64,000 bases of DNA from Mesobacillus foraminis (GCF_004340465.1 NZ_SLVV01000004.1:248001-312000); one strand, 5' to 3'. Counted from the first letter of the stretch, positions 33,554 to 42,494 are shown. The notes: a model not told the origin generated them from the letters alone. Made by a program: numbers and translations.

Positions 33554-34360
33554 ATGAAAACCTCTCAGCTAGGGTTCAGGATTTCCCTTTTTCTGGCCAC
33601 TATCTGCCTTCTAGCGGGATTTTTTGTGGTCCCTTATCAAATGGAATCAATAAAAACCTTTTTTGGCGTTGAGGAATACGAAAAGGTGATGGATTCCCTT
33701 CAGATGCCCTTTCCTTTGCTCATTCTTCTCACCAGTCCCCAAGTGTTTGTTGTTTCCTTGATTCTTGGATTTACTGGCTATTATTTGGCCAAAAGTGCCG
33801 GCTTTCGTCTAGTCTTCTTTGAAAACCTCGTCACCAGAGGGAAGAAAGCTGTGCTTAATGCCAATTCTGTCCTCCTCGCTGCAGGACTAGGAATCTTATC
33901 AGGACTTATCATTCAGGGAAGCGACCGATTTTTTTTCATGAAGCATATCCCAAAGCTTCAGGAGTCCTCTCCGGAATTTAATGTCATTGGTTTGCTAGCC
34001 GGCATTTTTTATGGAGGCATCCTGGAAGAAGTAATGATGAGGCTGTTTGTCATGAGCCTTCTTGTCTGGGTGATCATGAAGGTGTTACGCTACCCGAATG
34101 GAACCCCTCTCCCTACCTGGGTTTACTGGTCTGGAATTATTCTTGCAGCGGGTGTATTTGCGGTGGGACACCTTCCAGCCACAGAGCAGTTATTCGGAGA
34201 AATAACTTCCGTCCTCCTTTTTCGCTGTTTCTTGCTCAATGGAATTGCAGGAATCTTCTTTGGCTATCTGTACTGGAAGAAAGGACTGGAGTACAGTATG
34301 ATCTCCCATATGATAAGTCATATTTCTTCGCAGCTCCTGTTCATCCCGCTGTTTTACTAG
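33554..34360 (+). CDS. CPBP-family intramembrane metalloprotease
   Basis: A 268-residue membrane protein with about seven transmembrane helices and the glutamic protease/CAAX-type motifs: E158-E-V-M-M-R163 (E-E-x3-R) and His206 in A-V-G-H-L-P-A. A second conserved histidine lies in M-I-S-H-M-I-S-H near the end. Bacterial members cleave or modify membrane-embedded peptides and often confer immunity to bacteriocins. No bacteriocin gene is adjacent. The start at 33554 follows AAAGGAG; the longer frame upstream lacks a site. Confidence 0.8.
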   Translation: MKTSQLGFRISLFLATICLLAGFFVVPYQMESIKTFFGVEEYEKVMDSLQMPFPLLILLTSPQVFVVSLILGFTGYYLAKSAGFRLVFFENLVTRGKKAVLNANSVLLAAGLGILSGLIIQGSDRFFFMKHIPKLQESSPEFNVIGLLAGIFYGGILEEVMMRLFVMSLLVWVIMKVLRYPNGTPLPTWVYWSGIILAAGVFAVGHLPATEQLFGEITSVLLFRCFLLNGIAGIFFGYLYWKKGLEYSMISHMISHISSQLLFIPLFY

Positions 34361-34745
34361 AGTAAATGTACAATCAAACAATAGGGACAGCGCTCCATTC
34401 GCAGTCCCTTCAATCCCCCTTATAGATTGTTGATATAACATTTTTTATACTTTAAGGTTTTCTCATTCAATTCCTCTACCAACTGGTGGATTTTCAGTAT
34501 TCGTTTTGTCCATCACCAACCAAAAACATTGATTTTCAGGAGATTATTCCTCAGATGATTAATCCTGTCCAAATTGCCCTCAAGTAAGGATCCTGTTCAG
34601 CTCTAATTGGAACTTTTCTTTGCAACAGACTTTTATTGAATCAGAATGGAATAGCTTTTAGTCCCGTTCCCGTTCTATTGATGGTTTAGGTGAAAGGATA
34701 CTTGTTAAATATACTAGTAAAATCAAATTTGGAAGGGATCAGATC
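34361..34745. other. Intergenic region
   Basis: About 385 bases. A weak GGGAC/GTCCC hairpin near 34383-34409 may serve the CPBP gene. No coding or RNA feature is seen. Confidence 0.4.
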
Positions 34746-35537
34746 ATGTTAAACAATCATAGCCTTAAAGGCAAAGTTGCTGTAATCACAGGTGCCGGTT
34801 CGGGCATGGGCCGGGCAGCTGCGCTCCGTTTAGCAAGTGAAGGGGCAATGGTCTGCCTGCTAGATATCAGTTTGGATCAAGCAAATAAGGTCAAAGACCA
34901 AATCGAGGAAACCGAAGGCAGTGCCCTGGCAAGAAAGTGCGATATAAAGTCCGCACAAGAAATAAAGCAAGGGATTGAAGCTGCAATAGCCCGCTGGGGC
35001 AGAATTGATATTCTATTTGCCAATGCCGGCATCGCCGGAGAAATGGCTCCGATTGAAACGATGAAAGAGAAGGATTGGGACAGCACGATAAATACCAATC
35101 TAAAAGGGACCTTTTTAACTGTTAAACATTCCGTTCCCTTCCTGAAAGAACATGGGGGCAGCATCATAATCACAAGCTCTGTAAGTGGCAGCCGTACTTT
35201 TTCACAGGCTGGGTTTACCGCCTACAGTACATCAAAAGCAGGACAGCTTGCCTTTATGAAAATGGCTGCATTGGAACTTGCTCAATATAAAATTCGAGTA
35301 AATGCGATTTGTCCAGGCGCCATAGAAACCAACATACAAAAATCAATTCATAAATCCACCGATGTAGAAGAAGTTGAAATCCCTAAATTATATCCTGAAG
35401 GAGATCAGCCTCTTGAACATGGTCCCGGGAAACCGGAGCAGGTTGCCAATTTAGTTGCTTTTTTAGCTTCTGACCTTTCTTCTCATATAACAGGGACAGA
35501 AATTTATATTGATGGCGCAGAATCTCTTCTTAAATAA
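34746..35537 (+). CDS. Short-chain dehydrogenase/reductase (FabG-like)
   Basis: A 263-residue classical SDR with the cofactor loop T-G-A-G-S-G-M-G near residue 16, the N-A-G motif (A-N-A-G-I-A), the catalytic Ser in I-T-S-S-V-S and Y-x3-K in A-Y-S-T-S-K, and the P-G motif C-P-G-A-I. An Asp at the end of strand 2 (L-L-D-I) favours NAD(H). It oxidises or reduces a hydroxyl/keto group on an unknown substrate. Ribosome binding site GGAAGGGA. Own terminator at 35543-35574. Confidence 0.85.
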   Translation: MLNNHSLKGKVAVITGAGSGMGRAAALRLASEGAMVCLLDISLDQANKVKDQIEETEGSALARKCDIKSAQEIKQGIEAAIARWGRIDILFANAGIAGEMAPIETMKEKDWDSTINTNLKGTFLTVKHSVPFLKEHGGSIIITSSVSGSRTFSQAGFTAYSTSKAGQLAFMKMAALELAQYKIRVNAICPGAIETNIQKSIHKSTDVEEVEIPKLYPEGDQPLEHGPGKPEQVANLVAFLASDLSSHITGTEIYIDGAESLLK

Positions 35538-35542
35538 ACAGT

Positions 35543-35574
35543 GGGCTGCTTCTATTGGGGAAGCAGCCTTTTTT
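35543..35574 (+). terminator. Terminator of the SDR gene
   Basis: GGCTGCTTC pairs with GAAGCAGCC around a short loop and is followed by six T residues, directly after the stop codon. Confidence 0.85.
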
Positions 35575-35763
35575 AATTGCATCTGCCGATATATGTACAA
35601 ATGCAAATTATGAGAGATAGTAAGTTACTGCCTTAGTTGAATTTTGATGTACAGCTAAATTAAACGCCAAACATGCCGCCAATCTGCCAATCATTAATTG
35701 ATTTAAATTTATTTCTTAAGGGACTGCCATAAATGTTCGATTATTAAAAAGAGAAATCTCACC

Positions 35764-36579
35764 TCAGCACAACATTTGACTTATTTGGGTGATCAATGCA
35801 CGGTCTCCTCCCGTTTCTCTCAAATGAATCAAGGCTTTTGCATCTTCCCCGACAATGTACCTTAGCTGGGAGGATTGATCAGATGCTGCTTGAAAAACGA
35901 CTTCCGCCACCTTTTCCGGAGGTATCATCTGTGAAGTTCCCAGCATTTTTAAAGAAGCCTGGTTCACTCGGTCAGTATATTCCTTATAATCAGCAAGTGT
36001 TTCATCATAATGATATTCTGAAGGCCTTCTTCCAAAATCAGAGTCCACGGCACCCGGCTCAATCAGCTTTACTTTAATATTCTGCGAGTTTAACTCATAA
36101 TAAAGGGCCTCAGTAAACCCTTCGATCGCGAATTTTGAGGCATGATATAGAGATAAATTAGGTAATGTGATCCGTCCCCCCATAGAGGACATATTAATCA
36201 TTATGCCGCCATTATTTCTTCTAAAGTGAGGAAGGATTGCTTTAGCTACATTCATTACTCCAAATACATTGACCTCGAAAACGCTGCGTATTCTCTCATC
36301 GTCAGCAGCTTCAAAAATCCCTCGGGCTCCGAGTGCGGCATTATTAAGAACTGCATCAATTTTTCCAAAATGGTTGATACCTTGATCTACTGACTCTTGA
36401 ATGGACTCTTTATCTTCTACATCAAGTCGAGTAACCAACACATTCCCTAGCACTGTTAAATCACTTTCCTTCTCGGGGGACCGCATGGTTGCGACCACAT
36501 TCCAGTTTCTTTGAGCAAAGTAGAAAGCTGCAGCTTTTCCAATTCCGGATGAAGAACCCGTAATCAAAATCGTTTTCAT
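35764..36579 (-). CDS. Short-chain dehydrogenase/reductase (YusZ-like subgroup)
   Basis: A 271-residue SDR. The cofactor motif T-G-S-S-S-G-I-G is at residues 7-14, and N-N-A-A-L-G replaces the usual N-N-A-G. The active site has S-S in M-S-S-M-G-G and Y-H-A-S-K, followed by P-G-A-V. An Arg after strand 2 (M-R-S-P) suggests NADP(H). The layout resembles the group annotated as oxidoreductases acting on ketones or 17-beta-hydroxysteroid-like substrates. It has an ATG after an AAGGGAG site and is monocistronic. Substrate unknown. Confidence 0.82.
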   Translation of the reverse strand: MKTILITGSSSGIGKAAAFYFAQRNWNVVATMRSPEKESDLTVLGNVLVTRLDVEDKESIQESVDQGINHFGKIDAVLNNAALGARGIFEAADDERIRSVFEVNVFGVMNVAKAILPHFRRNNGGIMINMSSMGGRITLPNLSLYHASKFAIEGFTEALYYELNSQNIKVKLIEPGAVDSDFGRRPSEYHYDETLADYKEYTDRVNQASLKMLGTSQMIPPEKVAEVVFQAASDQSSQLRYIVGEDAKALIHLRETGGDRALITQISQMLC

Positions 36580-36661
36580 GATAAAACTCCCTTATAAAAA
36601 TTTTCCATCCTATAATATTGGAATATATGCTCGTTCTTAATGAAGAATACTAAGCCCATAA

Positions 36662-36701
36662 AAAATCGCACAAGGATTCCCATGATGGAGTCCTTGTGCG
36701 T
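36662..36701 (-). terminator. Terminator downstream of the 106-aa gene
   Basis: CGCACAAGGA pairs perfectly with TCCTTGTGCG around a 14-base loop, with a TTTTTT tract on the minus strand. It lies about 130 bases past the stop at 36830. Confidence 0.7.
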
Positions 36702-36829
36702 TTGTTGATGCATGACCGTAAAAATCCGTAATAAAGCTGTTCTCAAAGATAAAGGAAATCACTTGTGCGTTTACGTGGGTCTACTGAATTCCCGCTCATC
36801 CTTTTGTTCACTCATTAGAACGATAAGTC

Positions 36830-37150
36830 TTACCTGCTTACTAACTCTTCTTTTGTGACAGCGCGCCAGCCATTTGCTTCTAATTTCTCTATATAGGTTT
36901 CGAGCTTTATCTTTTCCAATTCTAAAACCAAAGGCAGAAGTGAAACAAAGCATTCATTTTGAGCATAATTGATTGTGACTTTTACAACTTCATAGCCATT
37001 ATGAAATCCCGGATCAAAACCAGGATCATCGATAATGTCTCCTTTAACAGGGCGAATAGTTGATTCAAAGGTTTTCATCATTGTTTCCTGTCTGGCAGAT
37101 TCTCTGTTGTCTTTTGATGATGAAAGGAAAAGCATTAGATTGATTTTCAT
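36830..37150 (-). CDS. Hypothetical protein (106 aa)
   Basis: A 106-residue protein starting M-K-I-N-L-M-L-F-L after AAAGGAG. A D-D-P-G-F-D-P-G-F-H-N-G-Y-E-V-V-K-V segment in the middle and a helical end (L-E-K-I-K-L-E-T-Y-I-E-K-L) give a small alpha/beta fold. The last part, G-W-R-A-V-T-K-E-E-L, reads like a DNA- or protein-interaction helix but matches no family I know. Cytoplasmic, monocistronic, function unknown. Confidence 0.5.
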   Translation of the reverse strand: MKINLMLFLSSSKDNRESARQETMMKTFESTIRPVKGDIIDDPGFDPGFHNGYEVVKVTINYAQNECFVSLLPLVLELEKIKLETYIEKLEANGWRAVTKEELVSR

Positions 37151-37317
37151 TTTCTGCTCCTTTCCCAAAAGCCAATTTGATAACATGCATGGAATAGCAC
37201 AAGTTTAAGCAATACCCTTATATTCAAGCATAGGACAATTCTTTTTACAACCCATGGCTTTTTTTACAAAAACAGTACAACAATGTGTAGCATAAATAAG
37301 TTTCAGTTTCCCTGCTC

Positions 37318-38100
37318 TTAACTTAACAGCCCTACCATCTTAAGTCCATGGGTAATCCCATTGTCTTCTACTGATTTGGTCACATATTTCGCGACTTTTT
37401 TTACACTGTCTTCAGCATTTCCCATGGCAACGCTATTATGAACCGCTGTAAGCATTTCAATATCGTTAAGTCCATCTCCAAAGGCATAAATATCTTCGTT
37501 GGAAACACCAAGTTTTTTCAGGATCTGTTCAATTCCATGGGCTTTCGAACCTCCCCTTGGAAGGATGTCGACTGATACAGGATGCCATCTGACAAAATCA
37601 AAATCGCTGAATTCCTGCTCATATTGCTGCTCCTCTCCTTCTGGACAGAATAGCAGAGTCTGATACAAATCCCGGCCTTCATGATAACTTGGGTCATGCG
37701 TAGGAAACATGCCAATTTTTAATGTATCAATACTTTCCTTAATGTAGGCATGCTCCGGAACATTGGCTCTCATGTCTTCATGATCCATATAAACCACAGG
37801 GTGATTATTCAGAAGGGCTGCCTCGGTTAATTTTAAGAGAGATGAGGTATTTAGAGGGTTGGTATAAAGCACTTCCCCGTTCAATACCACGTATTGGCCG
37901 TTATAGCTCACAAACGTATCAATGCCCAGCTCTTTTCGTAAATCCGCAAACATAAAAGGCGCCCGGCCAGTCGCAATAGCGACAATGTGTCCCTGTTCCT
38001 TCAGCTTAAATATCGCTTCTTTTGTTGACTGGGGCAGTTCTTTCTTGTGATTAAGCAATGTTCCGTCAATATCAAAGAAAATTACGCTATGTTTCGTCAT
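37318..38100 (-). CDS. Cof-type HAD-IIB phosphatase
   Basis: About 260 residues with the Cof/HAD-IIB layout. Motif I is F-F-D-I-D-G-T-L-L near residue 8, motif II I-A-T-G-R-A, a large C2B cap spans about 80-180, the motif III lysine lies in R-G-G-S-K-A-H-G, and motif IV is A-F-G-D-G-L-N-D-I-E-M-L. Such enzymes dephosphorylate sugar phosphates, FMN or pyridoxal phosphate. It starts 54 bases after the LacI-type regulator on the same strand, so the two may be cotranscribed. The ATG at 38100 has better spacing to AGGA than the TTG at 38106. Confidence 0.85.
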   Translation of the reverse strand: MTKHSVIFFDIDGTLLNHKKELPQSTKEAIFKLKEQGHIVAIATGRAPFMFADLRKELGIDTFVSYNGQYVVLNGEVLYTNPLNTSSLLKLTEAALLNNHPVVYMDHEDMRANVPEHAYIKESIDTLKIGMFPTHDPSYHEGRDLYQTLLFCPEGEEQQYEQEFSDFDFVRWHPVSVDILPRGGSKAHGIEQILKKLGVSNEDIYAFGDGLNDIEMLTAVHNSVAMGNAEDSVKKVAKYVTKSVEDNGITHGLKMVGLLS

Positions 38101-38154
38101 ATCCAATCCTGCTTTCTATGTATTTTAACTTTTATATGATTTTTTCCTTAGGCA

Positions 38155-39114
38155 TCAGGCTGTTCCCCTTTCGATCAGCTTAGCGCTCATTTCTTTATTT
38201 GATACCTGTTCGCTGATAGCCTGGAGGAAAAGGTTTTTACCCATCTCTACAAGTGGAATTTCAACTGTGGTAATATTCATCATTTTAGCAATTGGTTCAT
38301 TATCAAAACCAATGATGGCTAGATCGTCCGGGATAGAGATTTGCTCCCTTTGACAACAGGTGAAGATGCCCGCTGCTACCTGATCACTTGTGACCAGCAA
38401 GGCTGTTGGCGGTGTAATCATCTCTTTTATTTGCCTGATAACTTTTTCCCCGTCCTGAAAATAAAGGCAATCATCCATAAGATATTCAGGGTTGTAAGGC
38501 AGCTGAGAGTGATGAAGAAAATCACGGTAGGCTGACATCCGTTTCTGGCTGTTCGTCCCTGACTTTCTGGCAATGCAATAACCAATTCTACTATGGCCTT
38601 TGGAATGTAAATATTTAAGGGCCTCGTAGAAAATGCGATAGTGATCAACATAAGTGGCGGATAGGTTTTTACCATGGAGATCTTCACACAATACAATTGG
38701 CCCAAAGGTTAAATGTTCTTCTATCATTGCAAAATCACAGGTTCTTGAACAAATAATCAATGAATCAATTTGTTTAAGTTTTAGCATTTCAAGAGCTTCT
38801 AATTCTCTGCTTTCTATATAAGAGGTTTGAAATAGTACCAGCTTGTAGTTATTCTCAAGTGCCTGCTTAGCGATTCCCTTCAGCAGCTGGGCAAAGTAAG
38901 GATGATCTGAAAAGGGCAGAACAACACCCATCAGAAAGGTTTTCCCTTTACTCAAGTGGACTGCATTAATATTTTTATGATAATTACTGGTCCGGACAGC
39001 ATCTAAAACAGCTTTCTTTTTATCTTCCCTCACATATGGGTGATTATTTAACACTCGTGATACGGTTGTGACGGACACTCCGGCCATCCTTGCCAGATCT
39101 TTAATATTTGTCAT
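38155..39114 (-). CDS. LacI-family transcriptional regulator
   Basis: A 319-residue regulator. The LacI helix-turn-helix and hinge (T-N-I-K-D-L-A-R-M-A-G-V-S-V-T-T-V-S-R-V-L-N) is at the N-terminus. A periplasmic-binding-like sensor domain follows (G-V-V-L-P-F-S-D-H-P-Y-F near residue 64, V-T-S-D-Q-V-A-A-G near 245, G-F-D-N-E-P near 270). It should repress sugar-use genes, which are not adjacent; the only linked gene is the Cof-type phosphatase downstream. A role in controlling that phosphatase, or a distant operon, is possible. Ligand unknown. Confidence 0.87.
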   Translation of the reverse strand: MTNIKDLARMAGVSVTTVSRVLNNHPYVREDKKKAVLDAVRTSNYHKNINAVHLSKGKTFLMGVVLPFSDHPYFAQLLKGIAKQALENNYKLVLFQTSYIESRELEALEMLKLKQIDSLIICSRTCDFAMIEEHLTFGPIVLCEDLHGKNLSATYVDHYRIFYEALKYLHSKGHSRIGYCIARKSGTNSQKRMSAYRDFLHHSQLPYNPEYLMDDCLYFQDGEKVIRQIKEMITPPTALLVTSDQVAAGIFTCCQREQISIPDDLAIIGFDNEPIAKMMNITTVEIPLVEMGKNLFLQAISEQVSNKEMSAKLIERGTA

Positions 39115-39473
39115 GCGCTCACCTTTTCAAAAACGATTCTATAAGGAGCAAAAGTCAGCAAAGGGATTTAGGTGATCCTTAATACGCTAGCAAGATCAGG
39201 GAAAATACTGATAAAGCCATCCTAACAAAGATCAAATGAATAAGCTAATGAAGAATTCTGTCGATATGTCAAAATTTCTTTTTTAAAGGATACTATTTGA
39301 TCAATCACCTTCGTTCCCATGCAAGATTTACCTCTACCCCTCTAATGAGTGTAAAGGATGAAACGGGTTTCATGTCAAACAGAAATTATACATATGATGT
39401 AAAGTTTTTTATAACTCCTGTTTATCTAATATAAAGGCTTTACAATTGATAAATTTCTGAATGCGCACCGTAT
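39115..39473. other. Intergenic region
   Basis: About 360 AT-rich bases containing the promoter of the LacI-type gene. I do not see an obvious LacI-type palindrome or other feature. Confidence 0.4.
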
Positions 39474-39728
39474 TTAAACAAATGGGACATTGATATAATT
39501 GCTTCTGCTAATGAAGAAAGGCCAGGGAATATTAACCACCCTGGCTTCTCTTGTAACCATAATATCAATGATTGGCTTAGCAGCCATGCCTTTAATCGAG
39601 GTACTCCCTATGTGTTCAATACCCAACGTTTTTAAGCCTATTGCTTGAAGAATTTGATCTTTCTCGTATTCATAATTCTTTTGCCACTTAAGATGATCAT
39701 TCTCCAAATGGATCCTTGATTTTCCCAT
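39474..39728 (-). pseudogene. GrpB-family (UPF0157) gene truncated at about one third
   Basis: The first 55 or so residues follow the GrpB/UPF0157 nucleotidyltransferase-like family. They have W-Q-K-N-Y-E-Y-E-K early on and the hallmark I-E-H-I-G-S-T-S-I-K-G-M-A-A-K-P-I-I-D-I-M-V. Intact members have about 170 residues. Here the similarity stops right after the I-D-I-M-V strand and the remaining frame reads through a terminator hairpin. The start at 39728 is the natural M-G-K-S; upstream codons lack a site. The 3' two thirds of the gene seem deleted, joining the stub to a terminator. Confidence 0.7.
39516..39546 (-). terminator. Hairpin terminator inside the truncated grpB stub
   Basis: GCCAGGG pairs with CCCTGGC, followed on the minus strand by TTTCTTC. 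It was probably the native terminator of the grpB gene, now fused to its 5' third. Confidence 0.6.
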
Positions 39729-39782
39729 GAATATCCCCTCGGAAATTTTTTGCTTACATCCCATTCATTTTCTCACCGCGTA

Positions 39783-39829
39783 TAAAAATGAAAATAAAGC
39801 GGATTACAGCAAAGCCGCTTTATTTTCAT
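39783..39829 (-). terminator. Terminator of the ferritin-like/cupin gene
   Basis: A 15-base-pair stem (ATGAAAATAAAGCGG with CCGCTTTATTTTCAT) lies just past the stop at 39838. The T-run on the minus strand continues into TTTTTATA. Confidence 0.82.
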
Positions 39830-39837
39830 CTTCAGAA

Positions 39838-40797
39838 TCATTGGTGGTGTTCTTCTTCTTCAGCAGCCATTGCAATGGCTTTTGTTTCATGGACGGTTCC
39901 AAATGGATGCTGCGGAGGTGCATAGATTGAATATAGTTTGATTGGTTTATTGCCTGTATTGGTTAGATTGTGCCATGTTCCAGCAGGGATCACAATCGCA
40001 TAGTCATCATGGACTTTCCGTACAAAATCAAGGTTTTCCTTCCTGTCCCCCATTTGCACAAGTCCCTCTCCTTCTTCAATCCGCAGGAATTGGTCAAGAT
40101 TCGGATGATTTTCTAAACCAATGTCCTCTCCCGGGTTGATGCTCATCAAAGTTACCTGGAGATGGCTTCCGGTCCATAGAGCTGTCCTGAAATTGTTGTT
40201 ATTTTTAGCGGCCTCTTCAATATTTACAACAAATGGATTAGGGCCGTAATCACTCCTTCGATGGAAAACTTCCTCCTGGAGCGATCGAAATTTCCCAGCA
40301 CTTTCTTGTTCGCGAGCTAATACGCTCAAAAAGAGATGGCGAATCTCTGGATGTTGAATGAGTGAATAGCTCCTTTGATACTCATCATACCCTCTTACTA
40401 CTGTTTCATAAGCTTTTTGTATGCCATCTTCATAATTATCAAAATGAACTCTGTCAATCTGGTACACAGGATTTGTCCCGGTCAGTCTGGTATACAGGGT
40501 ATTGAAATGAGCCAAATTGGCTTTTTTTCTATCTAAAGCATGCACAAGGTTCATTTTATGCTCCTGATTGGGAGCTTCCTCAGCTAATTGACGGTAAAGC
40601 TCAATGGCTGAAGCCTCTGTTTTTATTCCTCTAAGCACAGATTCGATGATTTTGTGATGATGTTCATGCAGAGTTCTTGCTGCATAGTCAGGAAAATACA
40701 TCGGAGTATTGACTGTCTCGCAATAAGGATTGATATATGCGATTGGTAGATTATACATAGGACTGTTCATTCCTTCCCCGGGTTTTATGGTGCCCAT
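39838..40797 (-). CDS. Ferritin-like domain fused to a cupin domain
   Basis: A 319-residue two-domain protein. Residues about 40-185 form a ferritin/rubrerythrin-like four-helix bundle, with E-A-S-A-I-E-L-Y-R-Q-L and later helices rich in Glu and His (E-H-K, R-E-Q-E-S-A). Residues about 195-300 are a single cupin with motif 1 around P-G-E-D-I-G-L-E-N-H and motif 2 I-P-A-G-T-W-H-N-L-T-N. The cupin keeps the motif 2 His, so metal binding is plausible. The end is His- and Glu-rich (E-E-E-E-H-H-Q). It may sense or detoxify metal or oxidants. The start could also be the ATG ten codons in. Monocistronic. Confidence 0.72.
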   Translation of the reverse strand: MGTIKPGEGMNSPMYNLPIAYINPYCETVNTPMYFPDYAARTLHEHHHKIIESVLRGIKTEASAIELYRQLAEEAPNQEHKMNLVHALDRKKANLAHFNTLYTRLTGTNPVYQIDRVHFDNYEDGIQKAYETVVRGYDEYQRSYSLIQHPEIRHLFLSVLAREQESAGKFRSLQEEVFHRRSDYGPNPFVVNIEEAAKNNNNFRTALWTGSHLQVTLMSINPGEDIGLENHPNLDQFLRIEEGEGLVQMGDRKENLDFVRKVHDDYAIVIPAGTWHNLTNTGNKPIKLYSIYAPPQHPFGTVHETKAIAMAAEEEEHHQ

Positions 40798-40899
40798 ATA
40801 CCATCATATGCCCAGATGAGGAGAACGTACTTTATCCACTGTCAGCGTTTAAGTAGGGGGATTTGTTTGACTGCATTTTCCCGGCACCGTTAGTTACAC

Positions 40900-41433
40900 T
40901 CACGATGACCGTTTAGCAGGATTCTCCTTTATCACTGTTTTATTTACTGACAACTCCTCTTTATTTGTAACGATTTCATTTTGATCGAATCCATTGCAGA
41001 TGGCAAAATAGCGATCCTCAAGCTGAAAACCAATTCCGTACAAAGCAGGAGCATGACTTCCATTGTCCTCACTTGATTGCAGGATTTCAAGTTGCTCCAC
41101 TTGTTTCCCAATTACGAACAGCAATTCCAACCCGTTCTTTTTCCAGCTTAACTCAAGGTCGGTCCCGTACCAATCGATAGGCTTTGAAAGGTACATTTCA
41201 TTGGAAGTGATGATAAACTGATCCGACTTAAAAGCACACAGCTCTATTTGGCCCCCCTCAAACGCTATAATGACAGGTGCATCATTAAACCAATCGTGTA
41301 TGTTCGTATCCCAGGCAACCCAAAATCCTTTCATTCTTTTCCCAATGATGGTTTCAAGGTTACTCTGATGATCTTCCATCATTTCACTTGACTCACTATA
41401 TGGTTTAGGATGATAATCTTCGGCCCCCAGCAA
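40900..41433 (-). CDS. Hypothetical protein (177 aa)
   Basis: A 177-residue protein beginning with a TTG after AAAGGAGGG. It is acidic, rich in aromatic residues and strand-like (F-W-V-A-W-D, I-I-A-F-E-G-G-Q-I-E, L-E-L-L-F-V-I-G-K), with a polar tail. This suggests a compact mainly beta cytoplasmic domain. No signal peptide, no transmembrane segment and no recognised family. It is probably monocistronic. Confidence 0.55.
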   Translation of the reverse strand: MLGAEDYHPKPYSESSEMMEDHQSNLETIIGKRMKGFWVAWDTNIHDWFNDAPVIIAFEGGQIELCAFKSDQFIITSNEMYLSKPIDWYGTDLELSWKKNGLELLFVIGKQVEQLEILQSSEDNGSHAPALYGIGFQLEDRYFAICNGFDQNEIVTNKEELSVNKTVIKENPAKRSS

Positions 41434-41513
41434 TAGGGCTCCCTCCTTTCGGCTTAAGGTGCATCAAAAAATTCTATAGCTTCTATAATTGTAAATCTCC
41501 TTTTCAAGAGCAT

Positions 41514-41538
41514 AAAAAAAGCGTCTCTGTTGAAACGC
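41514..41538 (-). terminator. Terminator of the pentapeptide-repeat gene
   Basis: GCGTTTC pairs with GAGACGC (one G-U) around a four-base loop, then seven T residues on the minus strand, about 30 bases past the stop. Confidence 0.65.
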
Positions 41539-41569
41539 ATTTGTGCAATATTAAAAGATAAATAATAAT

Positions 41570-42049
41570 TTATTTTATTTTTTGTTGAATCAGTTCTTCT
41601 ATTAAAACTCCATTAATTTTTAGACCGGAAATATCACAATGATTAATCTCTACATTGGTCAAATTACAGTTTTGTAATTGTGTATTTGTCAGGTCGCAAT
41701 CCTGAAAACGAACAGGTTTATATGTTCCCTCAGGATCAAAATTCCCGTCACCTTCTACAGGCAAAACAACATTATGAAATTCAGTGCCATATAAATGAAC
41801 GTGGTCAATCACTGCATGGCTGAAGTTTGCATGTTGGACTTTTAATCCTGACAGATTTGCATTTTTTATGCTGCTGCCTTGCATATTTACATCATTTAGA
41901 TCAAGATTGCTCATATTCACGTTATTGAATTTCGTATGAGCTAAACACACATTGTCAATTTCCAGCCCCTCCGCATTGACCTCATTCCATTTAGAACCAG
42001 AAATGTCAGCCATCTGCAGATCAAGTTTTTGCGTTTTCAATCCCATCAT
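41570..42049 (-). CDS. Pentapeptide-repeat protein
   Basis: About 159 residues made of recurring A(D/N)LxX-type pentapeptides, such as N-V-N-M-S, N-L-D-L-N, D-V-N-M-Q, N-A-N-L-S and, later, D-L-T-N-T, N-L-T-N-V, D-I-S-G-L. They form a right-handed quadrilateral beta-helix broken by one loop (about residues 95-115, with E-G-D-G-N-F-D-P-E-G). Some members mimic DNA and shield gyrase from quinolones; most have no known role. This one is short and lacks a partner gene. Two adjacent ATGs (42049 and 42046) follow GAGGAGG. Confidence 0.8.
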   Translation of the reverse strand: MMGLKTQKLDLQMADISGSKWNEVNAEGLEIDNVCLAHTKFNNVNMSNLDLNDVNMQGSSIKNANLSGLKVQHANFSHAVIDHVHLYGTEFHNVVLPVEGDGNFDPEGTYKPVRFQDCDLTNTQLQNCNLTNVEINHCDISGLKINGVLIEELIQQKIK

Positions 42050-42172
42050 CTTTTCCTCCTCGTGTAAAATAGTCAATCATATCCATCTATATCCATTTGA
42101 TCTTTCTTCAAAAAATCCTTCCTGCTCAGCAACCATTTTTTCATCTCAACTTTTGGCTGACAGTCTTCATTC

Positions 42173-42470
42173 TCATTTATAAAGCTCCATAAAAATTGGT
42201 GCCACTCTGCAGGGTTTAATCTCAATGTTCTGCCACACATTTCCCACAACATATGGTTCTTCCTTTAGCCATTTGTCAAGTTCTTCCCTAGATGGATAAT
42301 CCACCACCATCATGGAGCCGATCATGTTCATCAAGGAGAGCCGATCCATACAAGTGTTCTCCTTGTTTAAATCGTCTTTCTACCGACTTTAAATGTTCCT
42401 CCCTTGCGGTTAATCTCCTCTCCGGTGCCTTTTCATCTGTGCCGTCATAGGCAGTTATCATATATTGCAT
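42173..42470 (-). pseudogene. YciI-family gene broken by an 8-base deletion
   Basis: The first part starts with M-Q-Y-M-I-T-A-Y-D-G-T-D and continues to L-L-D-E-H-D-R-L, typical of YciI-like proteins (DUF1428/PhnB-like alpha-beta barrel). Here the frame breaks: codons after R-L lead to a stop at 42288. The next frame continues perfectly with I-G-S-M-M-V-V-D-Y-P-S-R-E-E-L-D-K-W through to a natural stop at 42173. The break sits at one copy of ATCGGCTC where two would restore the frame. The two halves together would make a normal protein of about 100 residues. A ribosome binding site AAAGGAG precedes it. Confidence 0.75.
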
Positions 42471-42494
42471 GAAATTCCATCTCCTTTTAATCAA

